51,065 nt of DNA from Candidatus Electryonea clarkiae (GTDB lineage: Bacteria > Electryoneota > Electryoneia > Electryoneales > Electryoneaceae). Positions 1 through 9,200 of the stretch are shown here, piece by piece. Position numbers and translations under genes: made by a program. The DNA lies in NCBI GenBank assembly GCA_030765455.1, contig JAVCCM010000077.1:1-51065 (forward strand), in the 5' to 3' direction. Position 1 is the first letter of the stretch. Each line of letters begins with the position of its first letter. Below the pieces are notes generated by a model. It saw nothing but the letters and a program-made list of their open reading frames with translations. It ran no database searches and was not told the origin of the DNA.

Positions 1-122
1 AAACAGGGTGTTCTGTCTGAAATATCAAGGGAAAGTAAACAGGAGCCGTATACGTGAACCGTACGTACGGTTCTGTGAGAGGGATGAGGCGAAGTAGATC
101 ACTCCGCCTCACCCTACTCGAT
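1..122 (+). mobile_element. 3' end of a group II intron (domains V and VI)
   Basis: Bases 43-75 fold as a group II intron domain V: an AGC-containing 5' strand (AGCCGTA, 44-50) pairs with TACGGTT (66-72), with an inner TACG/CGTA stem, a short loop and a two-base CG bulge at 64-65. Bases 78-115 form a domain VI stem (AGGG...TGAGGCG with CGCCTCA...CCCT). The A at 116 lies seven bases from the inferred 3' end, where the branch-point adenosine is expected. The sequence ends CTACTCGAT, matching the usual 3' AY. The 5' domains and any reverse transcriptase gene would lie left of the window. Seen: fold and end sequence. Inferred: exact end at 122. Confidence 0.85.
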
Positions 123-150
123 TATATCTTGAAAATAATATCTCATTTGG

Positions 151-176
151 GTGCCCGAGACAGCTCGATGTCCCGG
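151..176. repeat. Short hairpin repeat, copy 1
   Basis: A near-palindrome GTGCCCGAGACAGCTCGATG followed by TCCCGG. A close copy lies at 6007-6033 inside a larger inverted-repeat element. It sits just downstream of the intron end. Function unknown; probably a dispersed intergenic repeat. Confidence 0.6.
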
Positions 177-261
177 TTTATCAATGAATTCAGTGCCGAA
201 TTCAAGAGACAATGTTTTCCAGAACCACGATATTGTTTTTCAAATTCAAGTTTTTACGGTT

Positions 262-546
262 TTACTCATCTTGTACAGCAGGAATATCAACTTTTTCGAG
301 AGTAACATTATCTATATCATTTGTCATGAAATGTTTCGGCTTTAACGCCCACATTAATATTACAATGATAACTATTACGATCAGGAACAACGCCGGATTG
401 GTTGACCGTTTCCTTCGATACCGGGTTCCGCGCAAGCTCTCGAAGCGGATTCTTTCCTTAGCGTCGCTGTCTTTGTTTGGATCATGGAAACGTGGGTGAT
501 ATAAAAATTCACGAGGCCGCAGTTTGTTTTTACCGCTGAACAGCAT
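262..546 (-). CDS. Small single-pass membrane protein, unknown function
   Basis: A protein of about 94 residues. The ATG at 546 follows a GAGGCGGG ribosome-binding sequence and overlaps the 3' end of the dacB-like gene by 17 bases, suggesting translational coupling; a longer reading from 675 would run deep into dacB and is unlikely. The first 50 residues are basic and hydrophilic. One membrane segment follows (NPALFLIVIVIIVILMWAL), then a short acidic tail ending in VQDE. This predicts an inner-membrane protein with a cytoplasmic basic N-terminus. I do not recognise a family. It is last in the M50 protease/DacB/small protein set. Confidence 0.6.
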   Translation of the reverse strand: MLFSGKNKLRPREFLYHPRFHDPNKDSDAKERIRFESLRGTRYRRKRSTNPALFLIVIVIIVILMWALKPKHFMTNDIDNVTLEKVDIPAVQDE

Positions 547-1996
547 AACCCGCCTCGAGTTGGTAATGGTACTTGTTCGTTCTGACCAGGGCTCGGATAA
601 ATTCGTCGATTGAATTATCAGGCGCTTCAGGGCAATTATTGAATATGACGCAAAAGACCAGGTCTGGTTTTTCATCTTGAAGAATATATCCAGCCAGGCT
701 TCGAGTTCGACTCATTCTGCCTGTTTTCGCCCGGACATTGGTACTGACATCAGTAAGCCGGGTTTCAAGAGTAGAATATTTTTGACCGGGTTTTGGAAGA
801 AGATCGACCCATCTCTGCCCCCATTTATCATTTGCTTTGATCAATAAATCAGTAATGATGTAGGCAGACAAATTGTTTCTTCGTGCCATACCACAAGCGT
901 CAGCATTATTTGCCACTTCGCCTGATACACCCATCCTGGATAAAGTCTTCTGCCATCCGGGATTGTATTTAGCATCCTGTCCTCTATAATCTTCGACAGT
1001 AGCAGAAACCATCTCTGCCCACAGATTACTCGATACTCCAAGCATTGCTTTTACTACACTGTCGATTTGAGCGCTTCGGTGAGTCAAGCCCAACGATCCC
1101 AGGGTTATATTGAAAGGAATTTCAGTTGTCACTTTGGTGTAATTTGCGCCTTTTATCCCCTTTTTCCGAAGTACCTGCCGAAATGCATCCCCTGCCAATA
1201 TTCGGGGATCCGCTACGGGATATTGTGATGAGACCGCCTTTTTATGCTCCTGTGCCTTGTTGACTAACCGGCTTTTCAAATGATCGACTGTCCAGAATTC
1301 CTGGCGTGGATTGGTTCTTGCCAACGGGTGAGTACCCAGACCCATTGGAACGACAACAAGCCCATCATTCCAGGATAATTGGGAAATTACCGGGGCGTAT
1401 CTTTCGCTAATGTCTCCCAGCTCCCAACCACCGGGGGTGAAGGTTTTGCCAACGATGACAAGGTTGCCATTGATCTGTCTCAGCCCTTGAGCCACAAGTA
1501 TTTCCACCCAGGCGCGAAAATGAGTCAGTGGTTCCTGAGTATATGCCCTGTCACCTGAAAGGCTTGGATCCCAACTTCCGACAATAGCCAGATCTCCATG
1601 CAGGATACCGGATGAATCCATAAATCCTGTTCCAAAAATTCGGGTTTCCCAATGGAAATCTTCCGGTAATGAATACAATGCATCTGCTGCAACAGCGAGC
1701 TTCTGAATTGAGGCTGGAACCATTAAGCGACGTTCATCATGGGAGAATACGGATTCACCCTCAATGGTTTTAACCGAGATGGCGACAGAAGCTCCCATTG
1801 ATTCAAAAGGAATCAGGAGAGAATCGGCTGCGTATTCAAGTTTACTTTGCAATGTAGGAGCAGGTCTGAAGCCGGTTAATGCACATCCGGACATTAACAT
1901 TGATCCAATCATTACAATGATCAGCCAGCCCCCAAAGAACCTTGTTGAATTGGTAGCCCGGCAATTGAAAAGATATTTTACGCCAGCCTGGATCAC
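530..1996 (-). CDS. dacB: D-alanyl-D-alanine carboxypeptidase/endopeptidase, PBP4 (DacB) family lipoprotein
   Basis: A serine peptidase of family S13 that trims or cleaves peptidoglycan cross-links in the periplasm. The three penicillin-binding motifs are present: SIQK (catalytic Ser96, Lys99), SSN (322-324) and KTG (424-426). Length (488 residues) fits PBP4-type enzymes. The N-terminus has a hydrophobic segment ending MSGC at residues 35-38, a plausible though imperfect lipobox (Met at -3), so the enzyme is probably lipid-anchored. The GTG start at 1996 has a CGGAG ribosome-binding site and lies at the stop of the upstream M50 gene, so the two are probably coupled; ATG codons farther in are weaker alternatives. 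The link to the M50 protease is positional only. Confidence 0.9.
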   Translation of the reverse strand: MIQAGVKYLFNCRATNSTRFFGGWLIIVMIGSMLMSGCALTGFRPAPTLQSKLEYAADSLLIPFESMGASVAISVKTIEGESVFSHDERRLMVPASIQKLAVAADALYSLPEDFHWETRIFGTGFMDSSGILHGDLAIVGSWDPSLSGDRAYTQEPLTHFRAWVEILVAQGLRQINGNLVIVGKTFTPGGWELGDISERYAPVISQLSWNDGLVVVPMGLGTHPLARTNPRQEFWTVDHLKSRLVNKAQEHKKAVSSQYPVADPRILAGDAFRQVLRKKGIKGANYTKVTTEIPFNITLGSLGLTHRSAQIDSVVKAMLGVSSNLWAEMVSATVEDYRGQDAKYNPGWQKTLSRMGVSGEVANNADACGMARRNNLSAYIITDLLIKANDKWGQRWVDLLPKPGQKYSTLETRLTDVSTNVRAKTGRMSRTRSLAGYILQDEKPDLVFCVIFNNCPEAPDNSIDEFIRALVRTNKYHYQLEAGYAVQR

Positions 1997-1997
1997 A

Positions 1998-2738
1998 TCA
2001 AACTCCGGTCAGGATTTTCATAAAGAAGCCAACAATCGGCATTAGAATCGGTGCGATAATCGATACATGACCAATCCAGCTAAGCAGCAGTGCGCCGATT
2101 AATACCATACTGCTGACCCGCTCGAAAATTCGGTATTCCTTCTCCTTATCATCAGGCCAGACAGCATGAATCATACGTGAGCCGTCAAGTGGCGGTATCG
2201 GGAGCATATTGAATACTGCGAGGCTGATATTGATTAATACACCGAAATATAACATAGCATAAATAATAGGAACATCATGACGGGCTTCAATTCCTATTAA
2301 CCTGATTATAAGGCTGAAGAATATTGCCAGGCAAAGATTTGCAGCAGGGCCTGCCAGGGATACGATTAGCATGTCTCGTTTTGGATTGGCAAAATATCCC
2401 GGGTTGACCGGAACCGGCTTTGCCCACCCGAAATGCGCAACGAAGAGCATTATTGTACCAAAAAAATCAAGGTGCGCTAATGGATTCAGGGTTAGCCTGC
2501 CAGCCTGTTTTGCGGTCGGATCACCGAGTCTCCATGCGACATAACCATGAGCAAATTCATGCAGTGTCAATCCGATAAGAATTGATGGGGCTAATAATAG
2601 AAATTGAAAAACCTGGGAATTCAAAATGATGTCCTGATTTAGTTTGATTGTGATTGTTTTCTTGTTGGTTACAATATATTGTGGAAATTCCGGTCGGGCA
2701 ATTGAATAAATTACTTTCCAGTCACTTTGTAAAGTCAT
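1998..2738 (-). CDS. Site-2 protease family (M50) membrane metalloprotease
   Basis: A zinc metalloprotease embedded in the inner membrane. The HEFAH zinc motif is at residues 60-64 inside a membrane segment, and the second metal-ligand motif NMLPIPPLDG is at 177-186, with several other hydrophobic segments. It belongs to the short site-2 protease group without a PDZ domain, usually about 200-220 residues. The 38 residues before ILNSQVF are hydrophilic and unusual for the group; an in-frame TTG at 2624 with AGGA seven bases upstream may be the true start. Its stop overlaps the start region of dacB. Substrate unknown. Confidence 0.85.
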   Translation of the reverse strand: MTLQSDWKVIYSIARPEFPQYIVTNKKTITIKLNQDIILNSQVFQFLLLAPSILIGLTLHEFAHGYVAWRLGDPTAKQAGRLTLNPLAHLDFFGTIMLFVAHFGWAKPVPVNPGYFANPKRDMLIVSLAGPAANLCLAIFFSLIIRLIGIEARHDVPIIYAMLYFGVLINISLAVFNMLPIPPLDGSRMIHAVWPDDKEKEYRIFERVSSMVLIGALLLSWIGHVSIIAPILMPIVGFFMKILTGV

Positions 2739-2981
2739 TTATCGCATGATATTATTACCATACACTACCAATAAAGAGAATCACTTCTTTAAGCTTGTCT
2801 ATTCATTTCTTTCCAAGATTGACTATATTCTATATATAGTGTAATTGCATTTTTTACTTCATAACAATACCTGTTCTTGATTTTTTTTAGATGCTTTACT
2901 GTAATAGGGGTGCAGTTGTAATTGTCCGCACTTCATTTCTCTTTACTACTTTTGAGAGATACTTTTTTTAAAGGATATATT

Positions 2982-3560
2982 ATGAGTAACGATGAGTCGT
3001 CTTCCAGTCATACAAGTGCTCAGGCATCAGGATTATCAATACGCGATATGGTGCGTCTCGCTTCTCTTAATTTGCGGGGAACCAGCCGTAAGCTTGACGA
3101 CGGTTATATAATAGAGATGCGAAATTATGATAATAATCTTTATACCTCGATAAAGTTAATTCGGTCGTCAGAAGTAGCGGGCGGTACAAGCCTGACTGTT
3201 AATACCGGCCTAATCAAATCGAACGCAACTACCTCCGGGATTACACTATTCGATCTCATGCATCTTTACGTCACTTGGGACAGTCCGGGAGTTATAACAT
3301 TTTGTTATTCAGGTGAAGGAAGATATACAATTATTAATGTCAGCCAAAAAAGCGGAGCATTTGTACTTTCAAAAATAGACAAACGTGCCGATGAGGAAGA
3401 AACTGATTTAAGCGAAGAGGCATTGGAGGCCAGAAAACAACGGAGAACATTTTATCACATCGGAACCCTGTTCAAACAAACCACCTCATCAAGTGCCACA
3501 GAAGACGCAACACTTGACCAGTCTGACGACGGAGAAAAGGCTGAATCTGATAATTTCTGA
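2982..3560 (+). CDS. Conserved-looking soluble protein, unknown function
   Basis: A protein of 192 residues. The ATG at 2982 is preceded by AAAGGA at a good distance; an upstream ATG at 2922 lacks such a site. There is no signal peptide or membrane segment. The first 15 residues are Ser-rich. A central part (about 20-145) looks like a mixed alpha/beta domain. The last third is highly charged, with a Glu-rich helix (about 135-155) and an acidic tail. I do not recognise the family. It stands alone between two oppositely oriented genes; the inverted repeat at 3574-3668 follows it. Confidence 0.65.
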   Translation: MSNDESSSSHTSAQASGLSIRDMVRLASLNLRGTSRKLDDGYIIEMRNYDNNLYTSIKLIRSSEVAGGTSLTVNTGLIKSNATTSGITLFDLMHLYVTWDSPGVITFCYSGEGRYTIINVSQKSGAFVLSKIDKRADEEETDLSEEALEARKQRRTFYHIGTLFKQTTSSSATEDATLDQSDDGEKAESDNF

Positions 3561-3573
3561 TATGAATTGATCC

Positions 3574-3668
3574 AGTAGATCCCTTTCGTTGAAAAGGATA
3601 GGAGATAGCAAGCAGGAGAAAACTTACTTACTCCAAAAGAAAATCCCTTTCAACGAAAGGGATCTACT
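3574..3668. repeat. Long inverted repeat (hairpin element) between convergent genes
   Basis: Left arm 3574-3597 (AGTAGATCCCTTTCGTTGAA then AAGG) and right arm 3643-3668 are near-perfect inverted copies, separated by about 45 bases rich in A. It lies between two convergent genes, so it may end transcription from both sides, but it lacks a clear T-run and looks more like a small mobile or intergenic palindromic element. Confidence 0.7.
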
Positions 3669-3696
3669 CCTCGGTACAATTTGACCGCACACTATA

Positions 3697-5790
3697 TCAC
3701 TTGATAAGAATCATTTTCTTCATATCTTGAAAATTATTGACTTGAATCGTATAGAAGTAAATTCCACTTGCGAGGTGATCGGCTCGCACAAGCTTCTCAT
3801 GATAACCGGCTGGCATGAAGCTTTCGGTAATGGTCTTTACCTGCCTGCCGTTTATATCAAAAATAGCAAGCTGAACTTGCCCGGCATCTTTAAGACCAAA
3901 ACGGATTGTGGTCGTGGGGTTGAAAGGATTTGGATAGTTCTGTGACATGGAATAGACTGTGGGTATAATTTTAATTTCCCGGTCAACTCCGTAAGGGTAG
4001 GTCGAGCCGGATAGTATTATTTCGAACGGATTCTCCAACTCCGAATCATTGTGGTAAATCTCGAGTATTCCATCGAGAATTCCTTCTTCCGACGGACTCC
4101 AGCTTATGGTAATCCTTTCCTGACTGTCTATTGCTATTTCAATCGGGAAGTTTTCCAGAACTTCGATTTCATCATTTAATCCCGGGGCATTAATTTCCCT
4201 GATCAGTCCTACACCTTCACCGGTATTTTCAACGGAAAATAAAGTGATCTCAGTATCGCCCACTTCGACCACACCAAAATCAATTTCTTCCTGGATGGTA
4301 AGAGTTGATGGTATAAATGCAAAACCATCCACAAAAACTTCAACAGGATTTTCCAGTTCAGGATCGTTATGATATATAAAGGCAAATCCTTCAATCTCAC
4401 CTTCCTCTTCAGGTTCCCACCCTAATGTTAGTTCGGTATCGTCCCCCGGATTAATCTCCAATGGCAGATCATCATCAAGAAATACAATTCCGGAAAGATA
4501 TTCATCGAACTCAATCGCAGTAATCAAACCCGGTCCTTCACCCTCATTCTCAAGATACAATCCTACCAGGGCTGTTTCACCCAGCTCAACGTCCCCGAAT
4601 GAAAGTTCGGTCTGAATTACGAGTCCAGGTGGCTGCACCCCGACACCCTCGATAATAATTTCTAACGGGTTTTCAACAGCAGGATCATTATGATACACTT
4701 CCACCCAGGCATCGAAATTCCCAAGTTCATCAGGTGTCCAGAGGAGGGTCAGGGTATTCTCATCATCAACCTCAATGATTAGCGGCAATTCATTATCTAC
4801 ATCCAGTAAATTTGAAAATTCTTCAGGTATCGCCACACTGCTGATTCTTCCGCTTCCAATCCCACTATTTGAGATGACGAGGTCAGCGCTCCCTGTTTCA
4901 TCAACAACCACTATTCCGAAATCCGCAGTTGTGTTCTCGAAGTCCAATTCAGGGGGAATAAACCGGACACGTACTTCGGAAGCGATATCGAAATCTGGAT
5001 CATCTTCAAGCGCCATGGAAGTAATTCGTGCAATCTCACCAAATTCCGGAGCGAACCATTTATAAGTCATGGAAGCGCTCCAATTAAATATCTCGCCAAT
5101 TGGAAGGCGAATTCTGTTTCCGAAAAACCATCGAATATAATATGCGTTAACTTCTATGCCAAGGCTGTTGAAAACCCTCAGGCATTCTTCCTCTCCACTG
5201 GGAAATTCCACATTCCCCCAGGCATCTGCTTCACCGAATCCTCCAATGGCAAATTCCAGTTCAATGGTATCTTCTCCTGCCGGGGTATAATAATAATTGA
5301 ATGTGATGGCAGCGTCCCATTCGTCTCCGTATTCCGCAGGCATCGGCATGAGTAGGATACCACCGGGAAATTGGATTGGCAGTTCAATATTTAGTAGATC
5401 GAATTCCATTACCATTCCGATCATGTACCATCCTGAATCGGAAACAACTTCATATTGCCAGTTGCCGTCAGTCGCTCGACTCACCCTGTTGGCGTCGGGA
5501 AAATCATCGATATTTGGAGCGTCGTCAGGGTCCAAAAGAGTGTCATATGCAATACCGTCATAAACATATTCTGTGAAGTCCCAGTCACGGTCTTCACCAT
5601 CAGGACCAAGGTCGAATTCAATCCCATCCTGGTTATCGGTCTGGACGTAAAAAGGAAACACCTCACCGGGTTCAAGAGGAATATCTTCCGGTTCAATTGT
5701 AACCTGCGCAACTACAAATGGAGACATGGCGAGAAATGCAAGAAAAACGAATATTTGTAGAAGCGAGTTAAAAGTTTTGAAACTAAACAA
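3697..5790 (-). CDS. Secreted protein with three ASH/HYDIN-like repeats and a type IX-like C-terminal sorting domain
   Basis: A secreted protein of 697 residues. The signal peptide spans about residues 1-29 (cut near VVA-Q). Residues 30-278 form an unrecognised acidic domain. Three tandem repeats of about 100-108 residues follow (279-386, 387-493, 494-595), each with a DFG-V-V/L-G core and ending in YHNDPELENP-like segments, as in ASH/SPD-2/Hydin-type immunoglobulin folds. The end (596-697) is a sorting domain with YPNPFNP at 619-625, a GRQV turn, SGIYFY and a terminal basic motif, like type A signals of type IX secretion. The TTG start at 5790 is chosen for its GGAGG site six bases upstream. 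Probable role: cell-surface or released structural/adhesive protein. Confidence 0.85.
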   Translation of the reverse strand: MFSFKTFNSLLQIFVFLAFLAMSPFVVAQVTIEPEDIPLEPGEVFPFYVQTDNQDGIEFDLGPDGEDRDWDFTEYVYDGIAYDTLLDPDDAPNIDDFPDANRVSRATDGNWQYEVVSDSGWYMIGMVMEFDLLNIELPIQFPGGILLMPMPAEYGDEWDAAITFNYYYTPAGEDTIELEFAIGGFGEADAWGNVEFPSGEEECLRVFNSLGIEVNAYYIRWFFGNRIRLPIGEIFNWSASMTYKWFAPEFGEIARITSMALEDDPDFDIASEVRVRFIPPELDFENTTADFGIVVVDETGSADLVISNSGIGSGRISSVAIPEEFSNLLDVDNELPLIIEVDDENTLTLLWTPDELGNFDAWVEVYHNDPAVENPLEIIIEGVGVQPPGLVIQTELSFGDVELGETALVGLYLENEGEGPGLITAIEFDEYLSGIVFLDDDLPLEINPGDDTELTLGWEPEEEGEIEGFAFIYHNDPELENPVEVFVDGFAFIPSTLTIQEEIDFGVVEVGDTEITLFSVENTGEGVGLIREINAPGLNDEIEVLENFPIEIAIDSQERITISWSPSEEGILDGILEIYHNDSELENPFEIILSGSTYPYGVDREIKIIPTVYSMSQNYPNPFNPTTTIRFGLKDAGQVQLAIFDINGRQVKTITESFMPAGYHEKLVRADHLASGIYFYTIQVNNFQDMKKMILIK

Positions 5791-5967
5791 TTACCGCCTC
5801 CGCTTTGATTATTAAAAGTCGATCCTGTTGTGGACAAAATCAACCATTGTAATTATATGAAATAACTCATTATAAAACAACTCTACTGTCACGAAATTTC
5901 TTTATTTAAGTATCGAGTTCGTGGAATTGAAAATTTGTATCAATTATCTCCAACCATGAAGAATCAT

Positions 5968-6081
5968 TATAGTAGTTCTCAAAAGTAAAGTTCGTATGAT
6001 TTTTAGTGTGCCCCGGACAGCTCGATGTCCGGGAAATGCCAACCGATCCTAATACGAGCATTATTATTATGAACTACTATA
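5968..6081. repeat. MITE-like inverted-repeat element, 114 bp
   Basis: Perfect 11-base terminal inverted repeats (TATAGTAGTTC at 5968-5978, GAACTACTATA at 6071-6081) enclose an inner hairpin CCCCGGACAGCTCGATGTCC at 6010-6029 and further short pairing (TTCGTAT with ATACGAG). No coding capacity. The inner hairpin is shared with 151-176. It looks like a miniature non-autonomous element or palindromic intergenic unit in the 420-base gap before the Tricorn gene; the rest of that gap shows nothing I can name. Confidence 0.65.
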
Positions 6082-6211
6082 GAATGAAAGAAACCGTCTC
6101 AATTATGAGTTGCATGAATTTCTTTGTTCTACTATTTTAACACCTTTATCTTTATTATTCCCAGATCAAAAAAGACACAAACCTGAAACGAAAATATTTG
6201 AGGAGAAGAAT

Positions 6212-9200
6212 ATGCGATCCGTTCGATATCTGGCAACTGCTGCACTTTATTTTGGATTTCTTATTTCACAATCTATGGCTGACCCGGTGTTTTTCCCGCG
6301 GCGGCCCGGAATATCGCCTGACGGTAAAACAATTGCATTTACATTTCAGGGTGATATCTGGACTGTAGCATCTGACGGTGGAAAAGCAATCCGGATTACC
6401 GCAAATCCAAGCTACGACAGGAACCCGGTGTTTTCTCCAGATGGATCGGAAATCGTTTTTTCCTCGGATCGTCACGGACAATATGATCTATATGTCATCC
6501 CTTCAACCGGCGGCATTCCAGACCGACTGACCTATGCCCCGACTTCAGAGATTCCTCTCGATTGGAGCAATGACGGCAGCGAGATATATTTTTCCTCCCG
6601 CCGGCTTCAATCCTATCCAATGCTTGATTGTATTATGAAAGTTCCTGTTTCAGGCGGGACTCCTTTTCGTTTCACCGAATTTTTTGCCAGGCAGATGACT
6701 GTCGCACCCGACGGTAAGAGCTGTCTGTTGGCGATTGGTGATGACAGGTTCGGCAGAACAGGGTATCGTGGCACACTTCAATCCGATCTCTGGATATGGA
6801 CATTCGGTACTGACCCGGTTCAGATCACTGATCATCCCGGATATGACACCAATCCTATGTGGGGAGTGAACGGAGGCAGTGTCTATTACCGTGGCGAGGA
6901 TGATGAAACCGGAGCATTTAATATCTGGCGGATGAATCCTGATGGCAGCCGCAAAACCCGCCTGACCAACTTCACTGAAGAGGGAGTCAGGAATGCCCGA
7001 ATCAGCCGTGATGGAGGTAAAATTGTATTTGAAGCCGGCACTGATCTTTATGTGCTTGACACCTCTGAAGGTGCTGTTGCAAAAAAGCTGAATATAGAAG
7101 TATCTCCCGACCTGGTAGAAAATCCGGTACAAACAAAAACTTTTTCCGCAGAAGCCACTGAAGTTGATGTAGCCGAAGATGGCGAGGAGCTGGTATTGTC
7201 AGTTCACGGCGAAATAGTCCTGGTAAATAAGGAGCTGGAAGGTCGTGCAACGGTACCCTTACCGGATCCATCACGGGATAATGACATAATGTTTAAGCCC
7301 GGTACGGCTGATACCCTGATTTTCGTCACAGACCGGAGAACCAATAAGGGGAAAAGATATATCAGTGTCGCAATGCTTCTTTCCGATGATCCTGATGAAT
7401 CAAATCTCCGTCTGGCACGGCACCATAAGATTGAATACCTCACGAAAGAAGGAATAAACTGCCAGGCGTCCCAATATTCACCAAAAGGTGACAAGATCGC
7501 ATACATCGAGGGAAAAGGCGACCTGCATGTAATGGACGCTGACGGCAAAAAGGATAAAACTATTATCACAGGCTGGTCTTATCCGTCATTTTCATGGTCA
7601 CCGGATGGGCGCTGGATTGCATATTCCCGTGAGGACCGGAATTATAACCAGGATATTTGGATTATCCCCGCTGAAGGTGGAGACGCTTATAATCTCAGCC
7701 AGCATCCCGATGATGATTTCGGTCCGAAATGGTCGGATGACGGCAGAATGATTGCCTGGTCAACCCGTCGTCATGGCAATGAATATGACGTTTATTTCGC
7801 TTATTTAACCCGCGCTGACAATGAAATGAGTCGCGAGGAGTGGGAAATCTGGGAAAAGACAAGGGATAAACCTGCAAAAGAAGATGAGGCGGATGAGGAT
7901 GACGAGGAAGAGAAAGAGGACGACGAAGAGGAAAAAGAAGAAGAGGAACTTGAAGTTAAAATAGATTTTGAGGACTTATACCTTCGTGGTCGCCGTGTTA
8001 CCAGTATGTCAGGTGATGAATTTGTAGTTGCGATCCATCCGAAAGGTGATAAGTTTGTGTTTTCCGCTGATGTTCAGGGTAAACGCGATCTGTTTACAGT
8101 CAACCGTTTCGGTGAAGAACCAACAAACCTTACAACCGGTGGAGCTGATCCAAGTAGAGCTTTTCTCGCTTCTGACGGAAGTACGATTTATTTCATCAAG
8201 GGTGGAGTGCCCACAAGGGTTGGTATTGACGGTGGGGACGTTACCGCTACCGGGTTCAGCGCCCGTCTGACCATAGACAAACCTGCTGAAAGATTACAGA
8301 TAATGGAGGAAGGCTGGCGCAGGCTGGGTGAGGAATTTTACGATCCCAAACTTCACGGCATCGACTGGCAGTTCATGCATAAAAAAATCAGTAATATTGT
8401 ATCTAAAGTTTATGCTGATGAAGACTTCTCCGACGCTATGAATATCATGCTGCGTACCTTGAATGCCTCTCACATGGGTTATTATCCTAAAGTCGGCAGG
8501 TGGACAAATTTACCGGGTTTTCTTGGAATAGAGTTTGATCCCGGTTTCAAAGATGATGGCTTGAAAGTTAAATCAGTTGTTCCTTATGGTCCGGCTGATA
8601 AGGAAAAAACCCGGCTGCTGCCGGGAGATATCATCCTCGATATTGACGGTGAAACAGTTTCAAATTCAGAGAACTATTACCGGACTTTAGTTGATAAAAA
8701 CGGCGATCCCGTATTATTGAATATTAAACGGGGAAAAGAAAACCTTGAATATCTGATGATACCTGTGAGCTGGATAAGCCTTCGTCAGCGAATATATAAA
8801 AACATGGAAAAATCGAATCTTGCAACTGTAGAAAACGCATCAAAAAATCGGGTTGGTTATGTACATATTCAGGGCATGGGAATGAGAGAGGTGGAGCTGT
8901 TTGAACGTGACCTTTATGCTGCCGCCGATGACAAGGAAGCATTGATTATTGATGTTCGTGATAACGGTGGCGGCTGGACAACTGATATGCTCCTGACCAT
9001 CCTGACCCAGCCAGTTCATGCTTATACAATCGGCAGGGACGGTGAGGTCGGATATCCTCAACCACGTTATCCGCTTTATCGCTGGACAAAACCAATTGCT
9101 GTGATATGTAATGAGGGATCTTATTCAAATGCAGAGATATTCAGTCATGCAGTCAAAACAATCGGTCGTGGACCGGTAGTGGGTAAAACAACCGGTGGAA

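Noticed and set aside
54..499. Three plus-strand ORFs of 64-95 codons
   Set aside because: They overlap the intron end, the hairpin repeat and the small membrane protein on the other strand, have no ribosome-binding sites and no protein features.
547..675. Longer N-terminus of the small membrane protein (start at 675)
   Set aside because: It would run 129 more bases inside dacB; the ATG at 546 with GAGG is better.
2815..2850. TTGACT...TATAGT as a sigma-70 promoter of the 2982 gene
   Set aside because: The spacer is only about ten bases, too short for a usual promoter.
5297..5760. Several plus-strand ORFs opposite the secreted protein
   Set aside because: Shadows of the 697-residue gene; its signal peptide, repeats and sorting domain are convincing.
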